From assembly GCA_963624605.1 (NCBI GenBank), contig CAVFQD010000027.1:1-23283 (forward strand): a stretch of DNA of 23,283 nucleotides, read 5' to 3'. Under the pieces are notes generated by a model. It had not been told where the DNA came from and ran no database searches. It saw only the letters and a list, made by a program, of their open reading frames with translations. Of the stretch, positions 1 through 7,090 are shown in pieces (position 1 is the stretch's first letter; each line of letters opens with the position of its first letter). Position numbers and translations under genes: made by a program. This DNA comes from Fimenecus sp963624605. Lineage in GTDB: Bacteria > Bacillota > Clostridia > Oscillospirales > Acutalibacteraceae.

Positions 1-1
1 C

Positions 2-49
2 TGTAATACCCAACCGGAAATTCACGGAAAAGCCGACTCCGCAAACTGA
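2..49 (+). CDS. Possible 3' end of a gene entering from the left edge
   Basis: One + strand frame is open from the window edge for 15 codons and stops with TGA at 47-49, about 20 bases before the hairpin at 71-108. This fits the tail of an upstream gene followed by its terminator. The stretch is too short to identify, and another + frame is also open across this region into the MATE gene, so the assignment is weak. Confidence 0.2.
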   Translation, partial: CNTQPEIHGKADSAN

Positions 50-65
50 TAAATCACAGGTAAAA

Positions 66-94
66 TTGATAATCCGCAGAAAGTGTGCTAAAAT
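66..94 (+). promoter_or_regulatory. Sigma-A promoter for the MATE gene
   Basis: TTGATA at 66-71 and TAAAAT at 89-94 are separated by exactly 17 bases. A TG two bases before the -10 (TGCTAAAAT) makes it an extended -10. The predicted start of transcription is near 101, leaving a leader of about 28 bases to the GTG at 129. The -35 and spacer overlap the left arm of the hairpin at 71-108. Confidence 0.6.
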
Positions 95-113
95 ACTCTC
101 TGCGGATTTTTTT
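71..113 (+). terminator. Terminator-like hairpin with T-tract, overlapping the MATE promoter
   Basis: AATCCGCAGA (71-80) is a perfect 10-bp inverted repeat of TCTGCGGATT (99-108), followed by a run of Ts through 113. It reads as a rho-independent terminator for a gene upstream of the window. Because a good promoter sits in and between the arms, the repeat could also be an operator flanking the -10. Confidence 0.6.
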
Positions 114-128
114 ATGACAGGTGATTAT

Positions 129-1457
129 GTGTACCGTGATTTGACAAAGGGAAGTATATCAAAGGGGCTTATAGCCTTTGCCGTGCCGATGATAGCGGGC
201 AATATACTTCAGCAATTTTATAATATAGCAGACACACTGATAGTCGGTCGAGCGCTCGGTACGGGTGCGCTGGCTTCGGTGGGAAGCGCCTATACCCTGA
301 TGACATTTCTGACTTCGGTTTTTCTCGGGCTTTCAATGGGCGCAGGCGCTCTGTTTTCCATTTACTACGGCAAGGACGACACGGAAAGACTGAAAAAATC
401 GGTCGCTTTGTCCTTTGTTATGATTATGACGGTTACGGTTGTGATAAACGCCCTTGTCTATGCGTTTGTAAACCCGATTTTACGGTTTTTGCAAATTCCC
501 GACGAGTTGTATTTCTCAATGCGGGAATATCTTATAATAATCTTTTGGGGACTTATCGCAACCTCGCTTTACAACTTCTTTGCCTGCCTTTTAAGGGCTG
601 TTGGCAATTCTGTTACCCCTCTGCGGTTTCTCGGCGTGAGTACGGTTATGAACATAGTGCTCGATATTGTGTTTGTAATATATCTTGATTTCGGCATTGC
701 GGGAGCTGCGGTGGCAACTGTTTTTTCACAATATGTTTCGGGGCTCGGTATAATGATATATTTTCTTAAAAAATGCAGTAGGTTCCGACCCCAAAAGAGG
801 CATTTCAAATTTGACAGAGCTGTGTTTGTTGAAATCTGCGACCTCTCGGCGCTTACCTGTGCACAGCAGTCGGCAATGAACTTCGGAATACTGCTCATTC
901 AGAGACTTGTTGACAGCTTCGGTGCGGTAACGATGGCGGCTTTTGCGGCAGCAGTCAAGATAGACACGCTTGCATATCTGCCTGTACAGGATTTCGGCAA
1001 CGCCTTTTCGACCTTTGCGGCGCAAAACTACGGAGCGCAAAATTCCGAACGGTTAAAAAAGGGATTTCGTACCGCAACGGTGCTCTCTGCGGCATTTTCG
1101 GCGGTTATGTCGGCTGCGGTATGCATTTTCGCAAAGCCGCTTATGAACCTGTTTATAAGCTCGGAGGAAACCGAGGTAATAGCCTGCGGAGTGCGTTATC
1201 TTCGAATTGAGGGTGCGTTTTATGTCGGAATAGGCTGTCTGTTCCTGCTCTACGGCTTTTACCGTGCGCTCAAGCGACCGTCAATGTCGCTTATTCTTAC
1301 GGTAATTTCGCTCGGTCTGCGTGTTGCGCTTGCGTATATCCTCGCCCCCGTCATAGGCGAAACGGGCATATGGCTTGCAATTCCGATAGGTTGGTTTGTC
1401 GCAGACCTTGTCGGGTACGGTTATTACTTTTGGAAAAAGAAAAAGCTGTTAAATTAA
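129..1457 (+). CDS. MATE family multidrug/metabolite exporter
   Basis: Integral membrane protein of about 442 residues, the usual length for MATE (NorM/DinF-type) cation-coupled exporters, with roughly 12 hydrophobic segments in two halves. The N-terminus (DLTKGSISKGLIAFAVPM, then an NILQQFYNIADTLIVG stretch) is characteristic of clostridial MATE proteins and marks the first helix. These transporters export cationic drugs or metabolites in exchange for Na+ or H+; the substrate cannot be read here. I chose the GTG at 129 because AGGTG at 119-123 lies 5 bases before it and family members start close to this point. The in-frame ATG at 114 directly follows the T-tract and has no ribosome binding site, and the TTG at 66 lies within the promoter. 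The gene appears monocistronic, ending at a bidirectional terminator. Confidence 0.9.
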   Translation: MYRDLTKGSISKGLIAFAVPMIAGNILQQFYNIADTLIVGRALGTGALASVGSAYTLMTFLTSVFLGLSMGAGALFSIYYGKDDTERLKKSVALSFVMIMTVTVVINALVYAFVNPILRFLQIPDELYFSMREYLIIIFWGLIATSLYNFFACLLRAVGNSVTPLRFLGVSTVMNIVLDIVFVIYLDFGIAGAAVATVFSQYVSGLGIMIYFLKKCSRFRPQKRHFKFDRAVFVEICDLSALTCAQQSAMNFGILLIQRLVDSFGAVTMAAFAAAVKIDTLAYLPVQDFGNAFSTFAAQNYGAQNSERLKKGFRTATVLSAAFSAVMSAAVCIFAKPLMNLFISSEETEVIACGVRYLRIEGAFYVGIGCLFLLYGFYRALKRPSMSLILTVISLGLRVALAYILAPVIGETGIWLAIPIGWFVADLVGYGYYFWKKKKLLN

Positions 1458-1463
1458 AGAAAC

Positions 1464-1494
1464 AACCTCTGTCGCCGACAGAGGTTAACTTTTT
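1464..1494. terminator. Bidirectional rho-independent terminator
   Basis: AACCTCTGTC (1464-1473) pairs perfectly with GACAGAGGTT (1477-1486) around a 3-base loop. A T-run follows on the + strand (1490-1494), and on the minus strand the sequence after the stem is also T-rich. It sits between the convergent MATE and amidohydrolase stop codons and can serve both. Confidence 0.85.
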
Positions 1495-2578
1495 ATCCGA
1501 ATACCTTTTTGTAAAGCTTTGCGATTGTACCTCGCAGCATTCTGTTGGATTTTTCCTTTGAGTTGAGCGGTGCGTCGGCATAGCAGACCGTCTTGCCGTC
1601 CGCCTTAACATTGAGAATTTCCGAAAGTCTCGGAACTATTTTTACGGCGTTGAGCGTAAACGCCTCGTTCTTTTCGCCGTTGCTGAGCTCCACGGTCTTT
1701 TCAAGCAAGCCCGTCTGAGCTATACAGGCGATTTTCGGCGTATATGGAGCGTCCGAGCCGTAAACCAGATTTTCCGTGCCGACATCAAGGAGCAAATCGT
1801 GAATTTGCTTGTTCACTGGGAAGCCTGCCAAATCAAAATAGACATGCCGCATATCGCCCTTAAAGTCAAGCGGGACGGGCTTTTCGAGATTCTCGCCGAA
1901 CTGCATTGCAAAGCCTGACATTCGGTCGGACAGCACGCTTATAAATGCGCCTGCGTGCGGAAATACCCATTTGATGTTCGGGTATCTTCCGAAAACATCG
2001 TGAAGCACCATATTGGTAAAGGTTCTTGTCGTGTCAAACAAAAATTCCATTGCGGGTATCGGCAGCTCGTCGTTTACGCCCTTGTGAACAGCCGCAGGCT
2101 CAACGGGATGTACCGTAACGAGAGCGCCTATGCCGTCGAGGTATTCCATAAGCGGGTCGTATCGCTCATCGCCGAGATATACCCCCGCATAGTGCGTTGA
2201 AAGTCCGAAGCCGTAAGCGCCGAGCTCCTCTGTCGCAAACCGTGCCTCCCTGACAGCCGCCTGTGTGTACGGCAGCGGCAGTGAAGCGAGCAAGCCTATT
2301 CTGTCGGGGTGCTTCTTTGCAAACTCCGACCCCTCGAGATTGATTTTATGTACATAATCGATTTCGGTTTCTTCATCGGCTTTGGAAAGGTTCGGCGACG
2401 ACACGCTGATAAGCGAAAACGCTACGCCCAATTTATCCATAAGCGCAAGATGACCCTTTTCACTCCACTCGGGAGTGGGAAAGCCGTCGGGCAGACTACC
2501 CTCGTATTTTTCAAGATATTCGTAATAGGACTTTGAAAGAAAGTGCGAATGAAAATCAACTTTTTTAGTGTAAATCAT
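1493..2578 (-). CDS. Amidohydrolase family protein (ACMSD-like, Amidohydro_2)
   Basis: A 361-residue metal-dependent TIM-barrel hydrolase or decarboxylase of the aminocarboxymuconate-semialdehyde decarboxylase type. Visible metal and active-site residues are the N-terminal HxH (H10, H12 in DFHSHF), H157 (TVHPVEP), H208 (FPHAGAF) and D276 (YGSDAPY), in the order expected for the family. Members act on small carboxylated rings or amides; the substrate is not evident here. The ATG start has GGGAG about 6 bases upstream (complement of 2585-2589). It has its own promoter at 2615-2643 but follows the ATC-hydrolase-like gene in the same direction by 127 bases, so readthrough is possible. A cytosolic location is inferred from the absence of a signal peptide. 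Confidence 0.85.
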   Translation of the reverse strand: MIYTKKVDFHSHFLSKSYYEYLEKYEGSLPDGFPTPEWSEKGHLALMDKLGVAFSLISVSSPNLSKADEETEIDYVHKINLEGSEFAKKHPDRIGLLASLPLPYTQAAVREARFATEELGAYGFGLSTHYAGVYLGDERYDPLMEYLDGIGALVTVHPVEPAAVHKGVNDELPIPAMEFLFDTTRTFTNMVLHDVFGRYPNIKWVFPHAGAFISVLSDRMSGFAMQFGENLEKPVPLDFKGDMRHVYFDLAGFPVNKQIHDLLLDVGTENLVYGSDAPYTPKIACIAQTGLLEKTVELSNGEKNEAFTLNAVKIVPRLSEILNVKADGKTVCYADAPLNSKEKSNRMLRGTIAKLYKKVFG

Positions 2579-2614
2579 ACTGTTCTCCCATCTTCGTTTT
2601 GCAAAGCAATAAAC

Positions 2615-2643
2615 ATTATATGACTTTTTTGACTTTTGTTCAA
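2615..2643 (-). promoter_or_regulatory. Sigma-A promoter for the ACMSD-like amidohydrolase
   Basis: On the minus strand, TTGAAC (complement of 2638-2643) and a perfect TATAAT (complement of 2615-2620) are 17 bases apart. The predicted transcript starts near 2608, about 30 bases before the ATG, leaving room for the GGGAG site. Confidence 0.75.
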
Positions 2644-2705
2644 CAATTTTTTCCTTTTTTCAGAAGTACAGGCAATCAAAATTGACCGGTTATTCTGTTT
2701 CCGTA

Positions 2706-3407
2706 TTACTTGTTCCTCCTGTACCCCGCTTCGTCAACATATTCGGGGTGGTCGTTTATATATTTGTCACGGCTGCCGCAAATTGTATAATCGCATTTTG
2801 TGCCGTTTGAACAGGTCGTTTTCCTCACAAGTCGTGCGCCGATACATTCCATAGCGGCAAAATCGACATTGCAAAGCGCAGGCATAACCTCCGAAAGGTT
2901 GTGCTGTTTTGCAAACTCGGCAACGGGACATTCCGTAAACTCATAATATATGGGCTTATTCTTATCATACGGCACGACATTCATTTTGTAGTCGTTCCAC
3001 TTGTCGCATTGCTTTTTTGCGTTGCAAAAGGACAGATACATAAGCCTTTTGAAAACGAATTTGTTGCAATCGACAAATTTCAGCTTCCTGAAAGTCGGCA
3101 AAATCAAGTTGCCCTCCATCTCTTCAATCTCCGCAAGGCTTGTTTTGTCCTTGCAGACGGTATAGTAAGACATCAGCGCGATACAGTCATATGTGCCGGC
3201 TTTTCCGTTATGGAAATTTTTGCTTCCGCCGAGGTCGGTACGCCAGTCGGAAAGATAATCGACAAATTGCAGCTGGACCCTTTCCCATACGCCTTCACGC
3301 TCGTTTTCGGGATAGTGCAGAGCGATTTTTGAGAGTATCTGCCGCTTACACTCCTGTGTGTAAATCACATGGCAGCTGCGGTCAAATTTAAGCTCGCTGT
3401 CTTGCAT
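2706..3407 (-). CDS. L-2-amino-thiazoline-4-carboxylic acid (ATC) hydrolase family protein
   Basis: A 233-residue protein resembling Pfam ATC_hydrolase. The recognisable part is the cysteine-rich C-terminal half: TECPVAEFAKQHNLSEVMPA, then a CNVD segment, and ARLVRKTTCSNGTKCDYTIC near the end. The founding Pseudomonas enzyme opens the thiazoline ring of ATC on the way to L-cysteine, but most gut Clostridia homologues are uncharacterised, so the substrate is unproven. The ATG is preceded by GAGGTG (complement of 3415-3420), which overlaps the stop of the upstream methyltransferase. The two genes are 6 bases apart and almost certainly co-transcribed and translationally coupled, which suggests a joint role in small-molecule metabolism. 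No signal peptide or membrane segment is evident. Confidence 0.75.
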   Translation of the reverse strand: MQDSELKFDRSCHVIYTQECKRQILSKIALHYPENEREGVWERVQLQFVDYLSDWRTDLGGSKNFHNGKAGTYDCIALMSYYTVCKDKTSLAEIEEMEGNLILPTFRKLKFVDCNKFVFKRLMYLSFCNAKKQCDKWNDYKMNVVPYDKNKPIYYEFTECPVAEFAKQHNLSEVMPALCNVDFAAMECIGARLVRKTTCSNGTKCDYTICGSRDKYINDHPEYVDEAGYRRNK

Positions 3408-3413
3408 TGTTTT

Positions 3414-4016
3414 TCACCTCTTAATACATTCAACATATGTCAACGGGAACGAAGCTTTGAGCACCTCGTATTTTCGCACCGTCCAGCCGTTGTTTCCCAA
3501 AAAATCGAGATATTGCCTGCACGACCATTTACTGTGGAGCGGGAACCCGACGGCTTTCATAAAAAACGCCTTTATCTTGCCCTTTACGGAGTTTTCCGCA
3601 TGGGTAAAGGTCGGAGCGATAAGCACACCGTTGGGCTTTAACACACGGCTTATCTCCGCAAGAGCCTTTTCGGGAGACGGAACTATGTGCAGGGCGTTTG
3701 AAACGATAACTGCGTCAAATGTGCCGTCCGCATACGGCAGAGAAAACATATCGCACACCGAAAATGTAACATTTTTGCCCGAAAAATTCTTTTTCGCCTG
3801 CTCAATCATCTCCTCGGACATATCCGTTGCGACAAATGAACGGGCAAAATCGGCGGTGTTTTTGGCAACCGCTCCCGTACCCGCCGCAAGCTCTAAAACA
3901 TTCTTTTCCCTGATTGCGGGACGGATAAGAGCGTACATTTTTTCATACGCCGAAAAATCCTTACGCATAAATCGGTCGTACAGGAACGCCGTCCTGTCCC
4001 AAAAGTTCTTTTTCAC
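3414..4016 (-). CDS. Class I SAM-dependent methyltransferase
   Basis: A 200-residue Rossmann-fold methyltransferase of the UbiE/Methyltransf_11 type. Motif I (VLELAAGTG, residues 40-48) binds S-adenosylmethionine. The acidic residue after strand 2 is D65 (VATDMSEEM), and the later strand-4 region reads FDAVIVSNALHIVPSPEKAL. The acceptor cannot be predicted; small molecules and lipid-like acceptors are common in this group. It starts at GTG 4014-4016; GGAGG (complement of 4028-4032) is 11 bases upstream, slightly far. It is the first gene of a pair with the ATC-hydrolase-like gene. The leader contains a palindrome at 4040-4055 and a hairpin at 4072-4089. Confidence 0.85.
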   Translation of the reverse strand: MKKNFWDRTAFLYDRFMRKDFSAYEKMYALIRPAIREKNVLELAAGTGAVAKNTADFARSFVATDMSEEMIEQAKKNFSGKNVTFSVCDMFSLPYADGTFDAVIVSNALHIVPSPEKALAEISRVLKPNGVLIAPTFTHAENSVKGKIKAFFMKAVGFPLHSKWSCRQYLDFLGNNGWTVRKYEVLKASFPLTYVECIKR

Positions 4017-4039
4017 GGTGTTGCTCGCCTCCGTCTCAA

Positions 4040-4055
4040 GTTAGCGTTTGCTAAC
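4040..4055. promoter_or_regulatory. Palindrome resembling an iron-type (DtxR-like) operator half-site pair
   Basis: GTTAGC-gttt-GCTAAC is a perfect 6-bp palindrome with a 4-base centre. On the minus strand the left side extends to TTAGGTTAGC, identical to a half-site of the DtxR/IdeR consensus, while the other arm (GCTAACTTGA) is less exact and the half-site spacing differs from the classical 19-bp box. It lies 23 bases upstream of the methyltransferase start. It may be a repressor site or just a leader hairpin. Confidence 0.35.
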
Positions 4056-4056
4056 C

Positions 4057-4089
4057 TAAAATCTTTTGAAAAGCCGTCCTGCGACAGCT
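4057..4089 (-). terminator. Weak terminator-like hairpin after the kinase operon
   Basis: On the minus strand AGCTGTC (complement of 4083-4089) can pair with GACGGCT (complement of 4072-4078), with one G-T pair and a 4-base loop, followed by TTTTC and a further T-rich stretch. It could partly terminate the kinase operon or act as a leader hairpin of the methyltransferase gene. Confidence 0.35.
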
Positions 4090-4111
4090 CCTCGTTTATC
4101 AAATTTATTTT

Positions 4112-4140
4112 AGTATATAAATCAATGTATCATCTGTTGA
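4112..4140 (-). promoter_or_regulatory. Possible weak promoter for the methyltransferase/ATC hydrolase pair
   Basis: On the minus strand a TATACT -10 lies 17 bases after TCAACA, a 4-of-6 match to the -35 consensus, at the very end of the kinase-like gene. The long leader would include the hairpin and the GTTAGC palindrome. Coordinates are approximate and the -35 is poor. Confidence 0.3.
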
Positions 4141-4867
4141 GCCACGCAAATCTTTTCAAATCCTTTTGCAGTGCTTCAACGGTCTGATAGCGTTTGGGTA
4201 TATTTATTTCCGTACATTTCTGCACTACCCTGCCGAGATGCCCTTTCGGTATTCTGACAGACGGATGCTCGCCTATCAAAAGCTCGTTGAGCATAACTCC
4301 GAGAGCGTATATGTCGGTTGCGGGAAGTGATTGGAAAATTCCGTACTGCTCGGGTGCGGCATAGCCCACCGTACCGAGGTTCTGCGTGTCGTTGTCCTTT
4401 TCCTCCGACATAAGCCTTGACGACTGCAAATCGATAAGCACTGCGTTGCCGTCCTTGTCCACCATAACATTCAGCGGCTTTATATCCCTGTGGATTATCT
4501 TCCGTGAATGAAGATACTTCAGCGCCTCGCACACATCAAGGCAATACTTTACGGCACTTTTGCTTGAAATCGCCTCGTTTGAAATAATTTGCGCCAAGGT
4601 TTTGCCGTCAATAAATTCCTCAAGCACAAGCATTTCGTTTTCGCCGTGACAGATGTCGTAAATCATAGGCAGATTTGGATGTTTTTTGCCCATAAGCCTT
4701 TTGAAGACACCGTCGTTGTGCTCGGGCATTTCAATAAGCAAAAGCATATTGCCTCTGTCGGAATGCCTGTATGCCGTAACCGTATTCCGCTTCGTTTTAC
4801 GCAAAACGCTCACCTTTTCATATCGGCTGTCAAGAGTTTGCTTTATATAATCCTCTTTTATGCTCAT
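4130..4867 (-). CDS. Serine/threonine kinase-like protein with degenerate N-lobe
   Basis: A 245-residue Hanks-type kinase domain with nothing else attached. The C-lobe is well kept: catalytic loop HRDIKPLN (126-133), GTVGYAAPEQ with the APE motif, the ATDIYALGVM helix and a late conserved arginine (PKRYQ). The N-lobe is unusual. No glycine-rich loop is recognisable (residues 22-35 read LRKTKRNTVTAYRH), and the strand that normally carries the VAIK lysine reads MLLLIEM, placing Ile45 where lysine is expected. The DFG motif is DLQ (146-148), keeping the metal-binding Asp. It may be a weak, non-canonical or pseudo-kinase. The start ATG overlaps the stop of the upstream HTH-like gene by 4 bases, implying translational coupling in the LRR-HTH-kinase operon. 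No transmembrane segment or PASTA repeat is present. Confidence 0.85.
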   Translation of the reverse strand: MSIKEDYIKQTLDSRYEKVSVLRKTKRNTVTAYRHSDRGNMLLLIEMPEHNDGVFKRLMGKKHPNLPMIYDICHGENEMLVLEEFIDGKTLAQIISNEAISSKSAVKYCLDVCEALKYLHSRKIIHRDIKPLNVMVDKDGNAVLIDLQSSRLMSEEKDNDTQNLGTVGYAAPEQYGIFQSLPATDIYALGVMLNELLIGEHPSVRIPKGHLGRVVQKCTEINIPKRYQTVEALQKDLKRFAWLNR

Positions 4868-5310
4868 TTCAGTGCTTCCAATTTATTTTCCGCAAGCAAA
4901 TCATCAAGCTGCCAGACGGAAAAGCTCTTATTGACGGCATATATCATTGCACTGTCTCGCTTATCCTTTGCATAAAGCGGAGCCCAATTATATAATTTCA
5001 TTAGCTTCTGACATTCCTCAAGTCCGAGTTTCATCGCAAGAACAAGTCGGACTATCTTATCCCTTGACGGGCACTTTTTACCCCTTAATATATCATAAAA
5101 ATATGTATAGCCGATATCCGATTTATTGATTATATCCGATTTTGAAAGCTCGCTTTTTTCGATAAGTCCGAGCCATCTGTCGTTAACATCCTTTTTAACA
5201 AAGGAATTTTCCGCCTTGTTTATAAATTCGGAAAATTCCGTTTCCTTATCGGAGAGCTGATTCAAAAGCTCTTCGGTATTTTCCTGCTTATTTTCTTCCG
5301 AAATTTCCAT
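4864..5310 (-). CDS. Small helix-turn-helix (XRE-like) protein, hypothetical
   Basis: A 148-residue cytosolic protein with a charged N-terminus (about residues 1-40, rich in Glu, Lys and Asn). The central part resembles a lambda-repressor-like HTH: LIEKSELSKSDIINKSDIGY, then YFYDILRGKKCPSRDKIVRL, in which a short helix, turn and second helix can be placed. I do not recognise a named family, and DNA binding is inferred. SD-like AAGGGG overlaps the stop of the preceding LRR gene 13 bases upstream, and its own stop overlaps the kinase start by 4 bases. The tight packing suggests it works with the kinase-like protein, as regulator or target. An adaptor role without DNA binding is equally possible. 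Confidence 0.65.
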   Translation of the reverse strand: MEISEENKQENTEELLNQLSDKETEFSEFINKAENSFVKKDVNDRWLGLIEKSELSKSDIINKSDIGYTYFYDILRGKKCPSRDKIVRLVLAMKLGLEECQKLMKLYNWAPLYAKDKRDSAMIYAVNKSFSVWQLDDLLAENKLEALK

Positions 5311-5323
5311 TGTACGCTTCCCC

Positions 5324-6907
5324 TTAATAATAGCTTACTGTTATCCCTTTGAAATCCGAGCTGACGCTTATTTTTCTCGAATCTTCGCAGTCCTTCAGAT
5401 AGACGACGGATATCGCCGTACCCTGCCGCCAATTTGAAGATACTCTTGCGCCTTCGGGGAAATAAACGGTTTTTATATAGGAATTTGAGCAGAAAGAATT
5501 CTCGTCAAATTTAAGCTTGTTTCCCGACGGAAATGTATAACTTTCCTGTGCTTTACCAGCAGGATATATTACCTTGCACATAGGCTCGTTATTATATCCG
5601 TACGAATCGGAAACGCTTATTTTGTTCATATAAAGCACACCGTCGACGCAGAAATATTTTTTGCTCTCGTTTTGCGGCGATATACTTATGCTTTTAAGCT
5701 TGGTACACTTATTGAAGTTATATTCGGAGCATTCAAAATCCGTTCCGTACTTATTTCCGCCGATAAAACTGACTATATACGGATTGTTCTGTATTGCTTC
5801 GGGAGCCAAGCCGATACAGTCATCGGGCAAGGTAAACGAAGAAGCATCCTTACCGCACGGATAAAACAGCAAATATACCGCACTGCCGCGCAGAGCGTAA
5901 ACCGCTCCGTCCTGTGAATAGCAATATCCGCTGCTCACAGTTTTACTCTTAAAGCTTACGCTTTTAAGAGACGGACAGCCGCTGAAAATGTGCGAGAAAT
6001 ATGCCGCGCTGATTATGCTTGTGTATGTTGCCGTTTTACTCGGAAATACAATTTCGGTTAAATTCGGCAAATTACTGAACTTTGCATTCGGGGTACCGGA
6101 GCCCTCCTGAAGAGTGAGAGCGGACTGCGAGTCCTCAAAAACAATTTTCTTTATGCTTGCGTTGTCGGAAAAAGCATTGTCGCCTATGTATCCGACATCG
6201 TTTCCGTCATGCTGTGCGGGAACGGTTACGGTTGAAGCGTTGCCCGTATATTTTACTATTCTTGCCTTTCCTTTATATACATCCCATTGGAAATCGCTGT
6301 CTTTTGTCAGAGAATTTTCTTCGGCATTGATTGCAGACGCAGACGCATTATTCTTGCCGGTGTTTGCCGTGCTTTTGCCCTTTGAGCTTTCCTCCGCTTG
6401 AGAACCGCCGACTTGAGAGTGAACAGACTCGCCCTGCTCCTGCTCGGCTTCGGATTTGCCCTGCGTATTATTTTCGCTCTTATTCTCGATTTTGTCGATT
6501 ATTTTTGCGAACAGTCCCTTTTCCTCAGGCTGTACGGCTATCGTAACCGTTTCATAAATTCCCTCTCCGTTTTCGTCCGTAACAGGCTCACCCGATTCAT
6601 CGGTAACGGGAACAAGTGTGGTTTCGACCGCTGCGTACGCATTGATTTGGGGTTTGTCGGAAAATGCAGCGGCAACCGCAAAAATTACAAGCGTTGCAAC
6701 AACGGCGCCGGCTCTAACGACAATCATATTGTATTTCTTGGCGTTTTCCGGTTTCTTTTTCCCTTTTGAAGGCTTTACTGTCTTTTCCTTATGAACAGGG
6801 ATTGCCGAAGCCTCCTGCGCCTCATTTCCGATACACGAAAAGCACTTTAAGCAAAACACGCTTTCCTCGGGCAGCTCTGCGCCGCACTTAGGACAATGCT
6901 TTGACAT
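5324..6907 (-). CDS. Zinc-ribbon, single-TM, LRR_5 (BspA-like) surface protein
   Basis: A 527-residue protein with a clear mosaic. Residues 1-30 hold a zinc ribbon (C5xxC8 and C19xxC22, with an extra C25). A basic stretch follows, then one membrane segment at about 60-82. Next comes a low-complexity region rich in Glu, Ser, Asn and Lys, including a PVTDESGE/PVTDENGE direct repeat near residues 100-115. From about residue 205 a BspA-like leucine-rich repeat region begins, with units such as YIGDNAFSDNASIKKIVFE. The topology suggests a cytoplasmic zinc ribbon and an extracellular LRR domain, which in this family often mediates adhesion or ligand binding. The start ATG is preceded by a GGGGGTG site, and a consensus promoter lies just upstream. 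It is the first gene of an operon with the HTH-like and kinase-like genes, so it could be a sensor feeding them; this is inference. Confidence 0.8.
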   Translation of the reverse strand: MSKHCPKCGAELPEESVFCLKCFSCIGNEAQEASAIPVHKEKTVKPSKGKKKPENAKKYNMIVVRAGAVVATLVIFAVAAAFSDKPQINAYAAVETTLVPVTDESGEPVTDENGEGIYETVTIAVQPEEKGLFAKIIDKIENKSENNTQGKSEAEQEQGESVHSQVGGSQAEESSKGKSTANTGKNNASASAINAEENSLTKDSDFQWDVYKGKARIVKYTGNASTVTVPAQHDGNDVGYIGDNAFSDNASIKKIVFEDSQSALTLQEGSGTPNAKFSNLPNLTEIVFPSKTATYTSIISAAYFSHIFSGCPSLKSVSFKSKTVSSGYCYSQDGAVYALRGSAVYLLFYPCGKDASSFTLPDDCIGLAPEAIQNNPYIVSFIGGNKYGTDFECSEYNFNKCTKLKSISISPQNESKKYFCVDGVLYMNKISVSDSYGYNNEPMCKVIYPAGKAQESYTFPSGNKLKFDENSFCSNSYIKTVYFPEGARVSSNWRQGTAISVVYLKDCEDSRKISVSSDFKGITVSYY

Positions 6908-6931
6908 ATTTTCACCCCCAAAATTATTATA

Positions 6932-6960
6932 ATTTTACATTAAATCACGAAAATAGTCAA
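6932..6960 (-). promoter_or_regulatory. Sigma-A promoter of the LRR-HTH-kinase operon
   Basis: On the minus strand TTGACT (complement of 6955-6960) and TAAAAT (complement of 6932-6937) are exactly 17 bases apart. The leader to the ATG at 6907 is about 20 bases and contains the GGGGGTG ribosome binding site. Confidence 0.7.
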
Positions 6961-7016
6961 TATATCTTATTATTGTTGTGTAAATATATGTTATACTTTA
7001 ATGACTTTCCCATTGA

Positions 7017-7060
7017 CAAAAGCCCTGCCGATGCGTGTTTTGCACCGTCAGGGCTGTGTT
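7017..7060. terminator. Terminator of the phosphatase/STAS operon
   Basis: AGCCCTG (7021-7027) pairs with CAGGGCT (7049-7055), and an interrupted inner stem extends the hairpin. On the minus strand the stem is followed by TTTTG; on the + strand by GTGTTTTT. It lies 36 bases past the STAS-kinase stop and separates this operon from the LRR operon. Confidence 0.75.
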
Positions 7061-7090
7061 TTTGCTATAAAATCTGCAACGCCTTATAAT

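Noticed and set aside
2621..2637. GACTTTT repeated twice upstream of the ACMSD-like gene, looking like an operator direct repeat
   Set aside because: It is only a T-rich promoter spacer; seven-base repeats in AT-rich DNA are expected by chance.
3457..4044. A 195-codon + strand frame opposite the methyltransferase
   Set aside because: The methyltransferase on the other strand has clear SAM motifs; this frame has none and no ribosome binding site.
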